Assembly (NCBI RefSeq): GCF_000264905.1
Contig: NW_006763133.1
Span: forward strand, 2,799,152 to 2,863,151
Direction: 5' to 3'
DNA length: 64,000 nt
Source: Stereum hirsutum FP-91666 SS1
Lineage: Eukaryota; Basidiomycota; Agaricomycetes; Russulales; Stereaceae
Positions 47,314-59,551 of this stretch are shown piece by piece; the first letter of the stretch is position 1, and every line of letters starts with the position of its first letter. Under the pieces are notes generated by a model. It worked only from the letters and a program-made list of their open reading frames with translations, was not told the DNA's origin and searched no databases. The translations under genes were made by a program, and so were the position numbers.

Positions 47314-47590
47314 GGCTCGCACCGTCTTTCTGGTGTTTGAGCGCTAGAGTGTATGGGCATGGACTATTTGCGTGATTGCTTTATTGTTTGTTTTGGTATT
47401 ATTTCATGGTTCCGTGGTTTGGTATACCTATGCTCGCTCATGTTTGGACACTCTGCACGATCCGGATGTGTCGTGCTTTATTTATATATCGATGAATCAA
47501 TAATGTCCATTAACGGGGAATATAGTACAGTGCTGAAAGCGAACCAAAACATGATACGGATAGCAGACGAATAAAAGCAGTGAATCTCGT

Positions 47591-49079
47591 TCATAGTGGC
47601 GCCTGGACTTCCAATACGAGCGGACAGTGGTCGGATGCACCATAGATATCGCTCCTGATCTCGCACATTTTGACTCGGTCTACTATTCGTTCGCTGAGGA
47701 CAACTGTGTGCAGAAGTATGAGTGAGGTGTTGGTGACGATATCGAAAGAATACTTACACATATCTAATCGCCAGCCAATGCCCTTTTGCCTAGCATTGAA
47801 CCTGCACATGTCAAAGTAGGTCCATCTATTATTTAGTGGACGCTCAAGTAAATAGATAGAGGGGGGATGCGCACCTGTATCCCCAATACGTGTAATGTCG
47901 TAACTCAGGATTCCGCTGTCTCCACACATCGACAAACTTGTTAGCACCTTCCGATGGATCCGGATGCGACGGTCCATTCAGGATGCGAGCGTAGGCAGAT
48001 GTCTCTTCTTCTGTGTAACCTGGGGTTTTGTTCCAGTTGGGTTTCGGGTTGGCAAGATCTGTCGTCGATGAAGATGGTGGGGGAGGTAGGTCAGTATGTA
48101 CGCATGATGAGTGAAACGGCATGGGAAAAACAGACCGAGGGCGGTTGGTGCGACGTTTAGGTCACCTCCCCAGATGACTGGTTTCTTTGTGTCGAGCTCG
48201 CGTATATACGCATCGAAGTGTTTGTTCCATGTCTTTTTCGCGTCCATAGTCTATCACCCGCGAGGATGGCCGACGTCAACAGTCGACACTCTAAAATGAA
48301 GAGCCCAGGACATACCTTCAGACCCTGCCCCGCATTGACAACATACGTCGCCACGACATAGCAGCCCTCAAATTCCAAGGTGATAATCCTTCCCTTCACG
48401 GACTCAGGATCCGGGTGTCCAGGAAGCGTCTTATCCACGTTCAATGGTTTCACTTTGGAGAGGACCGCAGTGCCAGAGTAGGTCTTCTTAGACGAAATGG
48501 ACCAGTAGCGGTGTGGAAACCTGGTCGTGAGCGCCGGGTCGACAGGTTCGTCGTTTACTTTTGTTTCGGTCAAGATCAGGATGTCGGGATCCTCGGCTTC
48601 CACGTAGTATTTAAATCCCTACATCCAGGGGACGTGAGTGCGCGGCTGCATCATAAAGTGATTAGACGCACCTTCTTCTGACTGGCAGCAAGACCACAAA
48701 TATTCCATGAAGCTATCCGTACCGAATCTGATGTCTTTGGAGGGAAAGTAATGGTGACTGGCAGAACCTTGTTCGTTGGTTGACCGTTCGCTGCCACACT
48801 TGGCACGGAACTAGTCTCCACTGTCTGTTTCGAGTCAACCTTGGCCTTTTTCGTCTTTTTGGTGCCAGCCTTTGAGCTGGCACCCTCTTCGTGGTCTTCC
48901 GACTCAGAAGCATCGGCTTTGCGTTTGGAGCTAGCTGCACGTTTGGGAGGCATAATTTCGCGAAGTAAGTGCGGATAGACTGATGGTCTATCTCGAAGAA
49001 TGGGTAAAGAGCAAGGAATAGTCGCGTTCGTCGAGACGCGTCGAGCAGCGGAGAGGATGATGGCGACGCGACTCAACAT
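47591..49079 (-). CDS. APE1: AP endonuclease, ExoIII/APE1 family
   Basis: The enzyme cuts DNA at abasic sites in base excision repair. Motifs in order are VRIASWNICGL, DILILTETKVND with the metal-binding Glu, SGTAVLSKVKPL, CYVVATYVVNAG, the GGDLNVAP Asp-x-Asn pair, HYTYWGYR, KGIGWRLD and the catalytic GASDHCPLVLEV His at the end (stop 47591). The N-terminal extension is Lys/Ser-rich (MPPKRAASSKRKADASES) and nuclear in character. In-frame ATG codons at 49079 (MLSRVAIILSAARRVSTNAT) and again before MPPKRAAS could give a mitochondrial and a nuclear form. Short introns break the gene and agree in phase. Confidence 0.9.
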
Positions 49080-49527
49080 AAGTCATGGCTTGAATGTGTA
49101 CGCGATCATGTGACTATAGCGCTTCCGGCGGAGATTGAAAGAAGCGCGCCTAAACACGTTGTGTTCAGTTCGGCTCGAGCGCTTCAACCTGTGTGTCAAT
49201 CTCCTTGTTCCTCTTCCGGCACGGTTTGTTCTTTTCTTGCTCGGCCGTAGGCCTCGGCCTTCATTGTTCTTTGGTGAGTGAGCCTTGTTGATTGTGTACT
49301 TTGTTGCACGTGTCATCTTGGCTGAAATTGTATATATAGCTGTCGCCTTCTTGCTTTCGTGCTGCATTGTTGCTTTCTGCTTTATCTTGCTTTCCTTGTT
49401 TCTCAACATCCCCCGCACTTTTGCGCGCCCACGTCGATAATCATAGAAAAGCCAGCACACACACAACAATCTTTCAAACACACCCCCACTCGTATCCCAC
49501 CTATCATAACAACACACACCCACAGAC
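49080..49527. promoter_or_regulatory. Shared divergent promoter region
   Basis: A 448-bp spacer between the divergently transcribed AP endonuclease and the DUF7918-like gene. It includes a TATATATAG stretch near 49331-49339, about 190 bp before the plus-strand start, and a CA-rich leader just before 49528. No open frame here is supported. Confidence 0.4.
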
Positions 49528-51171
49528 ATGACATCGATGCTCTCATACGGGGACTTTGATGCCTGGCTCGAATGCGATGGCGAGATAATGTCCGTGTACG
49601 ACGTCAAGGGCGATGCTGCGGCGAGAGAAATATCCTGCTTCCTTCTGGCCGAACAGGGCAAGGTTAGTCCAACCATTCCTATCGCGTTGCCGCCCGAAGT
49701 GCCGTTGTTGATGATAACATCGACCTCACTAGACGTTTACGATTCACTGGAGGGATCGGGGCAGCGGAATCGCCTCGGCGTCCTACATCGAGCTTGATGG
49801 TGTCACGGTCCCCGGAAAGTTCTTGTACGGCAGCGGAACGAGTTTTCGTTCCGGGGTAAGGACTGGTCCAGAGAGCGAGCGGCCATTCTCGTTCGCGAAG
49901 GTCCCAGATCAAAGTGCGTGTCCAACTGGTCATTCTGCTGTATATTGACACTGACGATTGGGATGGCATTCTGGGTGTCGCTGCATAGACCCGTCGGATG
50001 CACCGCTGGACTACAGGTACGATCTGCAGAAGTGTGGCAAGATCGCGTTATGGATCAAGAAGGTCACCCTGCGAGAACACTGCGGGGCTAACTCGATCGT
50101 TGATGCCATTCCGGAGCCTATGAAGGGAAAAGGGAGACATTTCCCCCTCGCAGTTGGGTACGTCACAGCATTCTATCTCAAACGTAGTTACAGGTCATTC
50201 ATGTTCTGTTCTTGCGCGATCAGCTACGAGGCTGCGAGGCCCACGGGCTATCAACACGAGCTCACTCGTACATTTGAACCCTTCGACAATACGAATCCCG
50301 GCCCTGAAGTCACCTTCGTTTGGCGCTATCGTGATCTCGGTACGTGTGTCTCTTTTGGGACAAATAGCACCACGTGTCTCAACTCCTTTTTCTGTCATAG
50401 AGTGGATGATTATCAACGGCCATAATATCCCTGGCCGCATGTTGCCTCCCCCAGAGCCATCTTCGGCACACCGAAAGAAGGCTAAGGGTAAGGAGAAAGA
50501 AAGGGCATCACGCGACGGAGACACGCCTAGTCCAACCGTAGGGGCGAAGCGGGACAGGGTACGTTAGGCCCCACTCTCAACCCACATCTCAGAAAGATGT
50601 CGTAATTCTGGGTTTCCTGTATATTATTGTATTATCTTAGAGTGCCTCAGAAAGCTCGCACAGAGTGCCCAAGACCACAGACGGTCAAGATCCATCAGAG
50701 GAGCAAGAGCAACCCTCTCCGCGAGCGTCTGGGACCCAAAATTCACCAGTCGAATTTCCGGCCCAGGTGACTTTTTCACCATTCCAAGAGCCGCCAGGGG
50801 CCCCAAGACGGCCCCCCAACACCTCCCCTGCTCGGAATCGCTCTGTGTCCGCGATGGCTTCAACGTCGGCCAGGATCCATGCAGCTCTGAGTCCTATACC
50901 CCCGCCACCTGCTCTTGCCATCACCACGAGCAACAATAGTACCCCCACTGGCAAACGTAAGAGAGCGCGAGCCTCCGCTTCAAACTCAACACCTACAGGC
51001 GCCCCTCCGGGACAGCTGGTCTTCCTTGACCCGATGACTCTCTCTGGCCAACACGAGCTTCTGTCGAGCTCGCCGACTCCGCTCGATATCTCCCGATGGA
51101 TAGAGGGACAGCCCATTCAGTGGGTTGGCGACCCGAACGAGGGCCCATCCAGATCCAGTCCCCGGTACTAG
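49528..51171 (+). CDS. DUF7918-like protein
   Basis: Six exons join in phase. The N-terminal half reads SYGDFDAWLECDGEIMSVYD, SCFLLAEQGK, FTIHWRDRGSGIASASYIEL, DGVTVPGKFLYG, RSGVRTGPESERPFSFAKV, KIALWIKKVTL, YEAARPTGYQHELTRTFEPF and PEVTFVWRYRDLEWMIIN. This order (DFDAWL-DG, CFLLAEQGK, a beta-rich core, RPF-FA, ALWI) matches a widespread Agaricomycete family that I recall as DUF7918. The C-terminal half is long, polar and disordered (PPPEPSS, RKKAKGKEKER, TPTGKRKRARAS) and ends LDISRWIEGQPIQWV. A basic nuclear-type stretch is visible. The biological role is not known. Confidence 0.8.
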
Positions 51172-52026
51172 GTTTAGGCGTTGAGAGGTTTGTCCGCCCA
51201 GATTTGTTTGTCTTTTTCTTTGTTTCCATCTCGCTTTGATCATCGTCGTATTGCGTTTGTTCTTGTCTAGATTTGTCCTCGTCGCTGTCGTTTTGTAACG
51301 CCACGAGCTATCATCGTTTCCATTGTTGTCTTTGTCATCTCGTTCTCTCAGCTCTCTTAGCTCTCCCAGTCCTCCAGTTTGAAACCCTAGGCCTTGTATC
51401 GCGTTATTCCGTTGACCCCTTTCCGTCCTTGCTTTGAGCTTTCTAGTCTTGCATATTCGTTAGTTATAGCTTTCTCTACGTGATTCCCACTCACGGTCGC
51501 CTTCCACACGTGCATTTGTCCTTCACCTCCTTGCATCTGTTGCATTGTTCGTGCGCCGAAGGAAATCATCGCTGCTATCGTCGGCTTGTGCTCTTTTGTG
51601 CCACTGCTACGCCTTTTCGCTGTGCACTGACGCTATAGTTCGCTGTCGTGTGGCCTTTGATAAATATTCACCATGCGGACTCTTCAATCTCTTTGTCCCC
51701 TACTATGATATCCAGATACGATTATGGAGATTTATGGTTGCCTTGTCGGAGTTCTGTCGGAGTTTCAAACATAATATGTCGCCAACGCACCTTGCTGCCA
51801 ACGCGCCACTTGCTGCAGCCTACTATTCAACCCTGATGCGCACGCAACCCAGCGAGCTGCTGCTTGTTCTAAGTGAGTCTTAGTTCAATAGATGAGTTCT
51901 AACTTTGAGTCCAAACCGCAACCTTACCCAACTTCTCATCTAGATTCAAAACCCGACCTTCACACTGACTCGTATTATCTTAGTCTCAAGATCTCCTCAG
52001 TCGTCCTCGATTCATTTTATTAGCCA
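51172..52026. other. Intergenic region
   Basis: About 850 bp past the DUF7918-like gene, T-rich at first as expected for a 3' UTR. A 112-codon plus-strand frame at 51545-51883 has no motif and is not accepted. No other gene was seen. Confidence 0.5.
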
Positions 52027-52516
52027 GGATGCCTGTCCGTAACGCTTCAGGTACTAGATTCTATCCTAGACCGTCATGTCACACCTTGATGACCGGAAAT
52101 CTGCCTGTGTGAGAACTGGAGTTCCAAACCGTAAGTACCATTTGGATTGGGTGTAGAACTCCAAGTTTTCGAGCCTTGCCCGTCATAGGACGACGTCGGC
52201 ATCTCGGCGCCAGGCAGAACCGACCCGGATCATTCAAAAAAGTGCCCCGGATGAAGCTTTCCCTCCTGGATTGGGCACGAGAAGCGAGTTTAGAGCATGG
52301 TTTTGGTCTGGAGAGGGGGGTCCGACCCCTCCTTCAGATCTAAAGCTCCACAGCTGTCAGATTTCCTCTGGTCAGCCCTCTACAGGTGAACTTTTCGTGG
52401 AATTTTTGTCACGCATCCCAGAATAACCTGGGATTCGGGGCGAGGTCTCCCCCGGTTCACCTTTTGGGTGTGATTTAGGACTAGAACGAGTCCTACATCG
52501 TTACGGACAGGCATCC
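52027..52516. mobile_element. Candidate non-autonomous element with terminal inverted repeats
   Basis: The ends are perfect inverted repeats of 18 bp: GGATGCCTGTCCGTAACG at 52027-52044 and its reverse complement at 52499-52516. Similarity continues inward in weaker form (TTCTA-TCCTA, TCACACC, ACCGG on both arms). The 490-bp interior has no open frame for a transposase but includes short palindromic GC stretches (GGGGGGTCCGACCCC). I could not see a clear target-site duplication at the flanks. Size and structure fit a MITE-like element; a search for further copies would settle it. Confidence 0.5.
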
Positions 52517-52704
52517 ACTACGTGGAAGACGTGCAGGAGGATGGAGGTGGGCATCCACGCCATCGGTAACAAGCCAAGTATTCGAATCATAGCGGAGTTT
52601 GAATTGAACGAAGTGTCAAAAGCGCCACACTCCCGCAGCTTGATCTTGAACTTGTCACACCGTCATATCTCTATACCACTCAGCCTCTCACTCCATCGCG
52701 GAGA

Positions 52705-54185
52705 ATGTCGAAGCTCTATGATTCTCGAGGGCGCTTGGAGACATTCTTGTCGAAAACAACGGTCAAGGAAATGGGAGTGCATACGGTAACATTTCAACCT
52801 GACCTCAACCGAATTAATGAGGATCGCTTTGTGACTGAGGAATGGGAAATACTTGGGCAAAAATGGCTATTTCTTGCCGTATGCGATGGTACCAATATAA
52901 ATCTGCGCTGTACATCTGCAAAGCCTCATATTTTTGGTACCTCGTCTAGGTCATGGAGGCACCACGACATCCAGTTACATTGCGACAAACTTGCCCGGTC
53001 GATTGCGCAAAGCACTTGTCTACCTCATCCAAGCCGAGTTGCATGGTATTTTGGATCGACAAAACATCCAAGAGGCTGATGCAATCATTGGCGCTATGGT
53101 GCGAAATGAGATAGAAGCCTTTGACGACTCAATAGGCCGTGCAGTGAAGCATCTATGTCCGCATCCATCCAAAATCACAGAACCACAGGCCCATGCATTG
53201 ATCGACAAGCACACAGAAGTCCTGCAACGTGCATGGTGTGGATCGACTCTCGCGATTTCTCTCATAAACGTTACACATCAGTTTATGTGGTCTATCGGTG
53301 TAGGCGATTCGACAGTTGGTGAGCAATATTCTTGCACCGTTATATATTCTTTCTCTGACCAACCTGGGTATATCTAAATCGTTAGCTCTTTCGACGAACA
53401 GTTCTTCGAGCTCGATAGATTGGCAGCGACTGAACGAGCACCATAATCTCAAGAATCCACAGGAATATTTCAAAGTGGCAATGGAGCACTGGGCGACTGA
53501 GGAGCATATCTTCGATGAAGGTCGCATTCTGGGCTGTAGCGCAATGACACGAGGTTTGTCCCAGGTCCCTTCCTAATCTCTCATCTAAACAATGCTTTAC
53601 GAAGGCTTTCACTTCCACCTTCCAGCTATCGGCGATTTCGACCTCAAGTTCAGAGCTTCGTTCAAGCATTATCTCTTCAGTTTCATGCCCACGACGTCCA
53701 ACAGACTCGACCCGGACCCCGTAGTTAAATACAACATAACGCCACCCTATTTATCTGCAACGCCTTCCGTGCGTTTCATTGATCTTCAGCCCTACTGGGC
53801 TGACGGACCAATCATCACCATCTTCACCGATGGCGTCGATAACCTCGTTAGTGGGGACTGGGTGTTTCACCAAGAACCCGAAGAGCCGTGCAAGGTCGAT
53901 CCCTGTCAGGTCGTCGCGGCCTTGCTCCGAGGCGATCCTGATTCATCTTTGGCCGAGATCCTTGGTCATCCGGTTGATCTCCACTGGAACGGTGAGGATG
54001 GCAACAGAGCCGTCGAGGTTTTGGTCAATCTACTCGGTGGCACGAATGTCGAGAGGCTCGAGACATGCATGGATCAAAAGATGGTGTCTTCTCCCACTAG
54101 GGAGCCTCCGATCTATATTGACGATACCACTATCATTGTATGCGACTTAGCCAAGGCATGCTCAGTCAGTAGTATCAGCGACTAA
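52705..54185 (+). CDS. PP2C-family serine/threonine phosphatase
   Basis: Metal-binding and core motifs appear in order: LNRINEDRFVTEEW, LFLAVCDGHGGTTTSSYIAT (formed across an intron, GATG/GTACCA to GTCTAG), WCGSTLAISLI, MWSIGVGDSTV, EHIFDEGRILG, IFTDGVDNLVSGDW and YIDDTTIIVCDL. About 440 residues after splicing. The long insert between CDGHGG and GSTL resembles the layout of pyruvate dehydrogenase phosphatase relatives, but no mitochondrial presequence is evident (MSKLYDSRGRLETFLSKTTV), so the location is open. The motifs are intact, so it should be active on phosphoproteins. The substrate is unknown. Confidence 0.85.
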
Positions 54186-54222
54186 CACCCGTTCCTGAGC
54201 TCCTTACCTATTCAAGGTTCTC

Positions 54223-54240
54223 TTTTTTTTTTTTTTTTTT
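54223..54240. repeat. Poly-T run (18 T)
   Basis: An 18-base T run about 40 bp past the phosphatase stop codon. It lies in the likely 3' UTR. Confidence 0.85.
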
Positions 54241-54604
54241 GTGAATAACCTCTGTGGATCTAATGTGGGACTGGTGTACGGTTGATATGCGCTCTGACTC
54301 TGTACTATCATTGCTGTGACTATACCGTGCTTTCGTGCTTTTCCTATGCTGTGTGTGTTTTCATATTATTTACTCGCTGTCGTCAAATGTCGAACTTCTT
54401 AAAGTGTGGTGCCGCTCGAAAGGGCCTGACCCCTTCGACAGCACAATTGAGTGAGCACGCCGGGAACTGCGCCACACATCCAGAAGAAACATGATAAGTT
54501 ATTACATTTCATTAGTGTACAGAAAAAACTTCACAAATAGTTACATATACACATTGCGATGCGTTGCGAGAACTCGAAAACGTGTTGCGATTCAATGCAC
54601 TTGA

Positions 54605-56318
54605 TCAATATGTCAAAGTCTCGAGGATAGCGTCTAATATCCGCACAGCGTCCGGTATGATGAACTTCTCGTACTGCAAACCAACGGGCGTACTGCACAA
54701 ACAAGCAAGCAAACACCGTCAGTAAACCCTCTACGCGCACTCATCGAAGAAAGAAGACGAAGAAGAAAATAAAGCAACTCACTCCCAGCCCGCAACCCTC
54801 CTCACCGGCGCCTGCATCCTCAAAAACGCCTTCTTCTGCACCTCCGCCGCGATCTCTCCCCCCACACCTCCCGTCTTCCCCGCCTCATGCACGACGACCA
54901 ACCTCCCCGTCTTCTTCACGCTCTCGATCACCGTCTCCGCGTCCCACGGCAATATCGTGCGCAAGTCGATCAGTTCGATCTTGGCGGAGCGGAGGGACTG
55001 AGGGATGTGGGGTGCGAGGGACGGGGGTGGGTTGGAGAGTATGCGGAGGGCGGTTTCGCAGTGGTATACGGGCGTGCCCCAGGTGAGGAGGGTTAGGTCT
55101 GTACCCGGAGTGAGGATCTCGGCGCGGGAGAGAGGGAGGGTGAAGTCGTCTACTGGGACGTGTTCGACTGATGAGGAAGAGAACATCAGATTGTGATATA
55201 TATTGAGATGAGGTGAGGTGCGGACCTGCGGAACGGTATAATATCTTTGGTTCCATGAAGATGACGGGGTTCGGGTCTCGTATGGAAGCAAGCAGAAGAC
55301 CTTTCGCTTGGATGGGAGAACGTGGAATGACGATCTTCAGGGACAAATCAGTACTGTAGTGCAACGCGTCGTACAGAAAGATGAACGTACCTTCAGCCCA
55401 GCTGCACCCATAAAGAAACCTTCAGGGCTCTGGGAATGATACAATCCCCCGTGGCCCACCGACATTGTTGGCGTCCGAATGGTAAGTCCACCCACATTGA
55501 ACTGACCACCGCTGCGGTATCGAATCTTAGCAGCTTCGTTTACAAGTTGGTCAAAGGCTGGGTAGATGTAATCCGCGAATTGGATCTCTGCTATGGCGGT
55601 GTGGCCCATGGCAGCGAGTCCGATTCCGAAGCCTGCAATGCCTTGCTCTGAAAGAGGTGTATTGAAGACACGCTCGCGACCTGAGAAATTCGTCAGATAT
55701 ATAAATTCAGGTGGATGTGAACAAAACTAACCAAATTCTTCTGCAAGACCCTACGGACAAAGCATCAGAAATCGGTGTGGCGCGGGGGAAGTGCGATGAT
55801 TACGGACCATGGTACAACGAAAAACGCCTCCAAAGGCTACATCTTCTCCGAATACGACAGCGTTCTCATCCTTCAGCAGCGCAATACTATATACCGGAAT
55901 GAGTCAACACAAGGATCGTCAGAGCATGATCAACCCCGCGGTATGAGAATGCCTGAGAAGAAGCCGAGCCTCAGAAGACAATGGATGCACCTCATCGCGT
56001 CTCTAACCGCCTGGTAAAGGTTCATCTTCCTACATTGTCTCCCAGTGATGATCGCTGTACTATGCACATCCGCGTTGTCGTCGTCGTGCCATCTTATACC
56101 TGGAGTGCGCAAGGCTGAGTCGGAAGTGGTGCGGAGGATGGAAGACGCGCTGATTGGCAATGAACCACCTGCGGGCGGGGGCTCCGCCACTGTGGAATTG
56201 AGCCGGCGGCTGCGGGGAGCTCGAATCTGCCAGCTCTGATAGTGAGCACATTGAACAGATAAATATCACAAAATAAAATACTGACAGTGAGGCGCAGACG
56301 GCGGGGGATAGATCTCAT
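54605..56318 (-). CDS. BCKDHB: Branched-chain 2-oxoacid dehydrogenase E1-beta subunit
   Basis: The E1-beta subunit of the mitochondrial complex that oxidatively decarboxylates branched-chain keto acids. The start [16 protein letters not shown] is a typical presequence, joined across an intron. [72 protein letters not shown] and [13 protein letters not shown] follow. Then [20 protein letters not shown] and [20 protein letters not shown] distinguish it from the pyruvate enzyme. Next are [20 protein letters not shown] and [20 protein letters not shown]; the last exon starts after a GTGAGT intron and ends at the TGA at 54605. It is divergent from the CreC-like gene. Confidence 0.92.
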
Positions 56319-56524
56319 CGAAGTGGACGACAGAGAACGGTTGAAGGTAAATGGGCGCAAGATCCGGTCGTTTCATGCTCTTCGTTCTGACCCATGTTCA
56401 CTCTCGCCACCACAGACGGCGGCTGTCCGCGCTCAACACCGCTGGTGCTACTTCCACCATACGCTTATCGGTCCCGTCCTCATCTTAGCCCGAGCTTGCA
56501 GCGACAGTCGGCGGTCGAGGGATC
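56319..56524. promoter_or_regulatory. Short bidirectional promoter region
   Basis: Only 206 bp separate the start codons of BCKDH E1-beta (minus) and the CreC-like gene (plus), so the two must share promoter sequence. No clear TATA box is visible. Confidence 0.5.
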
Positions 56525-58888
56525 ATGGAGAACGATTCGACCTTCGTCGCTCCGGAAGGCGTCTATTCTGTAACGGAGGAACACAAGTCTCTCCCACTCA
56601 CCGCTACTGGTCCCCAGCCGATATACCCCACCAAACTTTCCACAGTCATCGTCCGCTTCCCTTCTTCGTACAAAGGCGGTGCTCCTGGCTTGACGCAGCT
56701 CCTCGGTGGAGCGGGCAAAGATTTTTGGAAGGATAGGGCTGCAGCACCTCCCGGTCCAGCGAAGGAGGATGGTCTCAGTGTATCGAGCAGCGAGACCCCG
56801 GAGGAAAGCAATAACTCACCAGATGTATCCAATGTGCAGGACAGTTCACCTGTCACTCCCATCTCTCCCCAAGATCCTCCCCATCACCACCATGGTCTAT
56901 TTCACCACCAGCTTGCGGGGAAGAAGAAAGCCTTGACACGTCCCAAGCATAATATGCGCACGACCTCTTCCACTTTTATCACTCGGCTACACTCTGCGGA
57001 GGGTCTCTCCAGATCGCTTCAGGCGAAGCAGGGAGAGGCTACATACGTGTTCTATAATTCGGCAAAGAATCTCTATTGGGTGGAGGTTGGAGCTAAAACC
57101 AAGGTGAGCTCTCTGTTTTTGGGTTGCTTGGTGTGGGTATACGATATTTATTCTGTATCGAATGCACTAGGACCCACTAGCCCGAATATCATTCTCTGCT
57201 TTCCCCACATGTCACGATATCAACCAAGCAACCGTAAACCATGAGCGTATGGATATTGTAGTTGGGTTTAACACTGGTGATCTCATCTGGTTCGGTAAGA
57301 ATCCTTTCACCGTTCACTTCAACTACCACAGCTGAACCCCAGTTTTCTAGACCCGTTCTCCCAGCGATACGGCCGATTGAACAAGCAGGTGAGATCCCTT
57401 TCTACGTGCTTTGTTGAGAATGCAACAGATCATTGAACGCTTGTAGGGCAGAATTTCCAGCTCTCCCTGCACTTCCGTCCGCTGGGTTCCCTCCTCAACA
57501 AACCTCTTCCTCGTCTCCCACGCAGACGGCACCATAATAGTCTACGATAGAGACCGTGATGACGGCGTCTTCACGCCAAACGAGCCGGCCTCCCGGCCTG
57601 CATCTCCACCGACCTCGCCAGGCCCGCGCTCTCCACAAACACAGGATGATTTGCTACAAAGTGTAAGTGAATGGAATCCGCTGGATAGTATGTGTGTTAC
57701 GATGCCGTCGTGGCATCCTGTCAATGCGGCTGCGGCTGCTTCGGCGGGGAGAGGGGATAAGGAGAAGTCGGCGAAGAATCCAGTCAGCCATTGGAAGGTG
57801 TCAAAACGAGGTCTTGTTGGTAAGCATCCTGATCCCATGTTCTGAACAACATCCAAAACTTATGGCGTGTACTTGACAGACTTTGTTTTCTCCCCGGATG
57901 TCAAGTTTGTGGCCGCTATCTCAGAAGACGGCTGTCTTCGAGTTATTGATGCGCTTGCAGAGCAGTGAGTTATCATCAGCTATCTGATTTGTGGCCGTTC
58001 CTAACTTGTTACGCTTTCCGCAGACTAGTAGACTGCTATGCTGCCTACTTCGGTTCTCTAACCTGTGTGGCGTGGTCCCCAGACGGTCGCTTCATAATCG
58101 TGAGCCTTACACACCCATCTATATCACTTTTGACCGTGCTGACTTTCCCGCTCGATTGCAGACAGGAGGCCAAGACGATCTCGTCAATATCTACTCTCCC
58201 TGGGAACAAAGAGTGATAGCCCGATGTCAAGGTCACTCGTCCTTCGTTTCCGCCGTCGCATTCGACGACGTCCGCTGTGATGGCCGGACGTACCGCTTCG
58301 GCAGCGTAGGCGAGGACAACAAGCTCATTTTCGTACGTCCTGGCCTTCCCTCTCCAAACAACTTACATTCATGGATCAGAAATACTGACTGATTCGCAGT
58401 GGGACTTCTCGAGTGGCATCTTGCACCGCCCGAAATTTCAAGCCCACCAACAACGACAATCTATGGCATCCACGCTGTCGCTCGTGCTGAGAAAGCGAGA
58501 AAGAGAAGGGACTGTGGATCGGTCGACCTTGCATCTTCCGCCTCCGGGCACGGAGGGCCCGTTACCGAGATATCATCCAGCGCCGTCCAGGAACGAGGTC
58601 GCGGTGGTGCAACCTGTGCTGGTACGTCTTTCTCTGCTTCGTCCCCGTTATATGTCGCGCTTTGTTAACGTTGCTGTGGACCTTTTTTGTTTTCGTCTAT
58701 AGGTGAAACAACTCGAAGGCGACATCCTGACGGCGATAACCTTCTTGCCGCGATCGTTGCTGACAGCCACGAAGGTAGGCCTCGTGAAGTTTTGGGTGAG
58801 GCCACTCGCTGTGAGATCGAGAAGGATGAAGAATGGGCATGCGCAGAGGGGCATGTCGATCTCTATGGATGCGACTGATTTGGGCTGA
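56525..58888 (+). CDS. creC: CreC-like WD40 protein (carbon catabolite repression)
   Basis: In Aspergillus, CreC binds the deubiquitinase CreB in carbon catabolite repression; human WDR20 is related. The N-terminus is long, Pro/Ser-rich and disordered ([39 protein letters not shown]). Repeat blades follow in order: [155 protein letters not shown] and [17 protein letters not shown]. Introns fall at phase-consistent sites, and the stop is at 58888. The order [16 protein letters not shown] followed by [10 protein letters not shown] is the recognisable CreC signature. Confidence 0.88.
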
Positions 58889-59551
58889 CGCGAGTGGTCG
58901 CGGCAACACTAGCGAGGTGGGGTGGAGGCAGGGTTCTTTTGTTGGGTGTAAGATGGTGTTAGGGTAGGGTAAGGTGTTGAAGGAGGGCTGTGGGCCTGAG
59001 ATTTCTATCTATCTATCACTATCACTCAATGTGTAATTTATTCTTGTTTCATTGGTCCCGTCTTTTTTCCAGCTGTTGTTTCTTGGTGTTAGGGGTGTAT
59101 GCAATGCGAAGGAGTCGCGATGTTCTCACTATCCAATTGTCTCTTGCCTCCGTTCGTCATCAAGTGGTGGCACTATCGTCGGCATAATACATGAAGAGCG
59201 TGTCGGCATTAGAAAACGTCGCCGGCATCAAGGAAGAACACTATGTACTTGAGGCCACCGCCACCTGTCTGTTCCTGTCTGTTCTCGCGTTCTAACCTGG
59301 TGGCAAGAGCTATGCTTCCTCGCACTCCGCCTTGAGGAAGTTTATGACATCTGGCTTGGCTCTTTCGGGAAGAATCGAGCAATATATACATACGCAAGAA
59401 TGAAGCATCGTCGGAGCGGGCGGGGCAAGGATGTGGTTTGTCATGACGTCAGGGAGCAGCGCGGTGCAGAGATATACATAGCGGACGACGTCGGGCGACG
59501 CTTGCCCATTACCATCGCTCGCGTCAGCGCAGCTCCCTACAACAACCTCCC
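58889..59551. other. Intergenic region
   Basis: About 660 bp between two plus-strand genes. It includes a CTATCTATCTATCACTATCAC microsatellite-like stretch near 59006-59027. No gene is supported. Confidence 0.5.

Noticed and set aside
54282..54494. 70-codon plus-strand frame with LKCGAARKGLTPSTAQL
   Set aside because: The Cys/His residues hint at a zinc-finger remnant, but there is no second half, no splice partner and no known family match.
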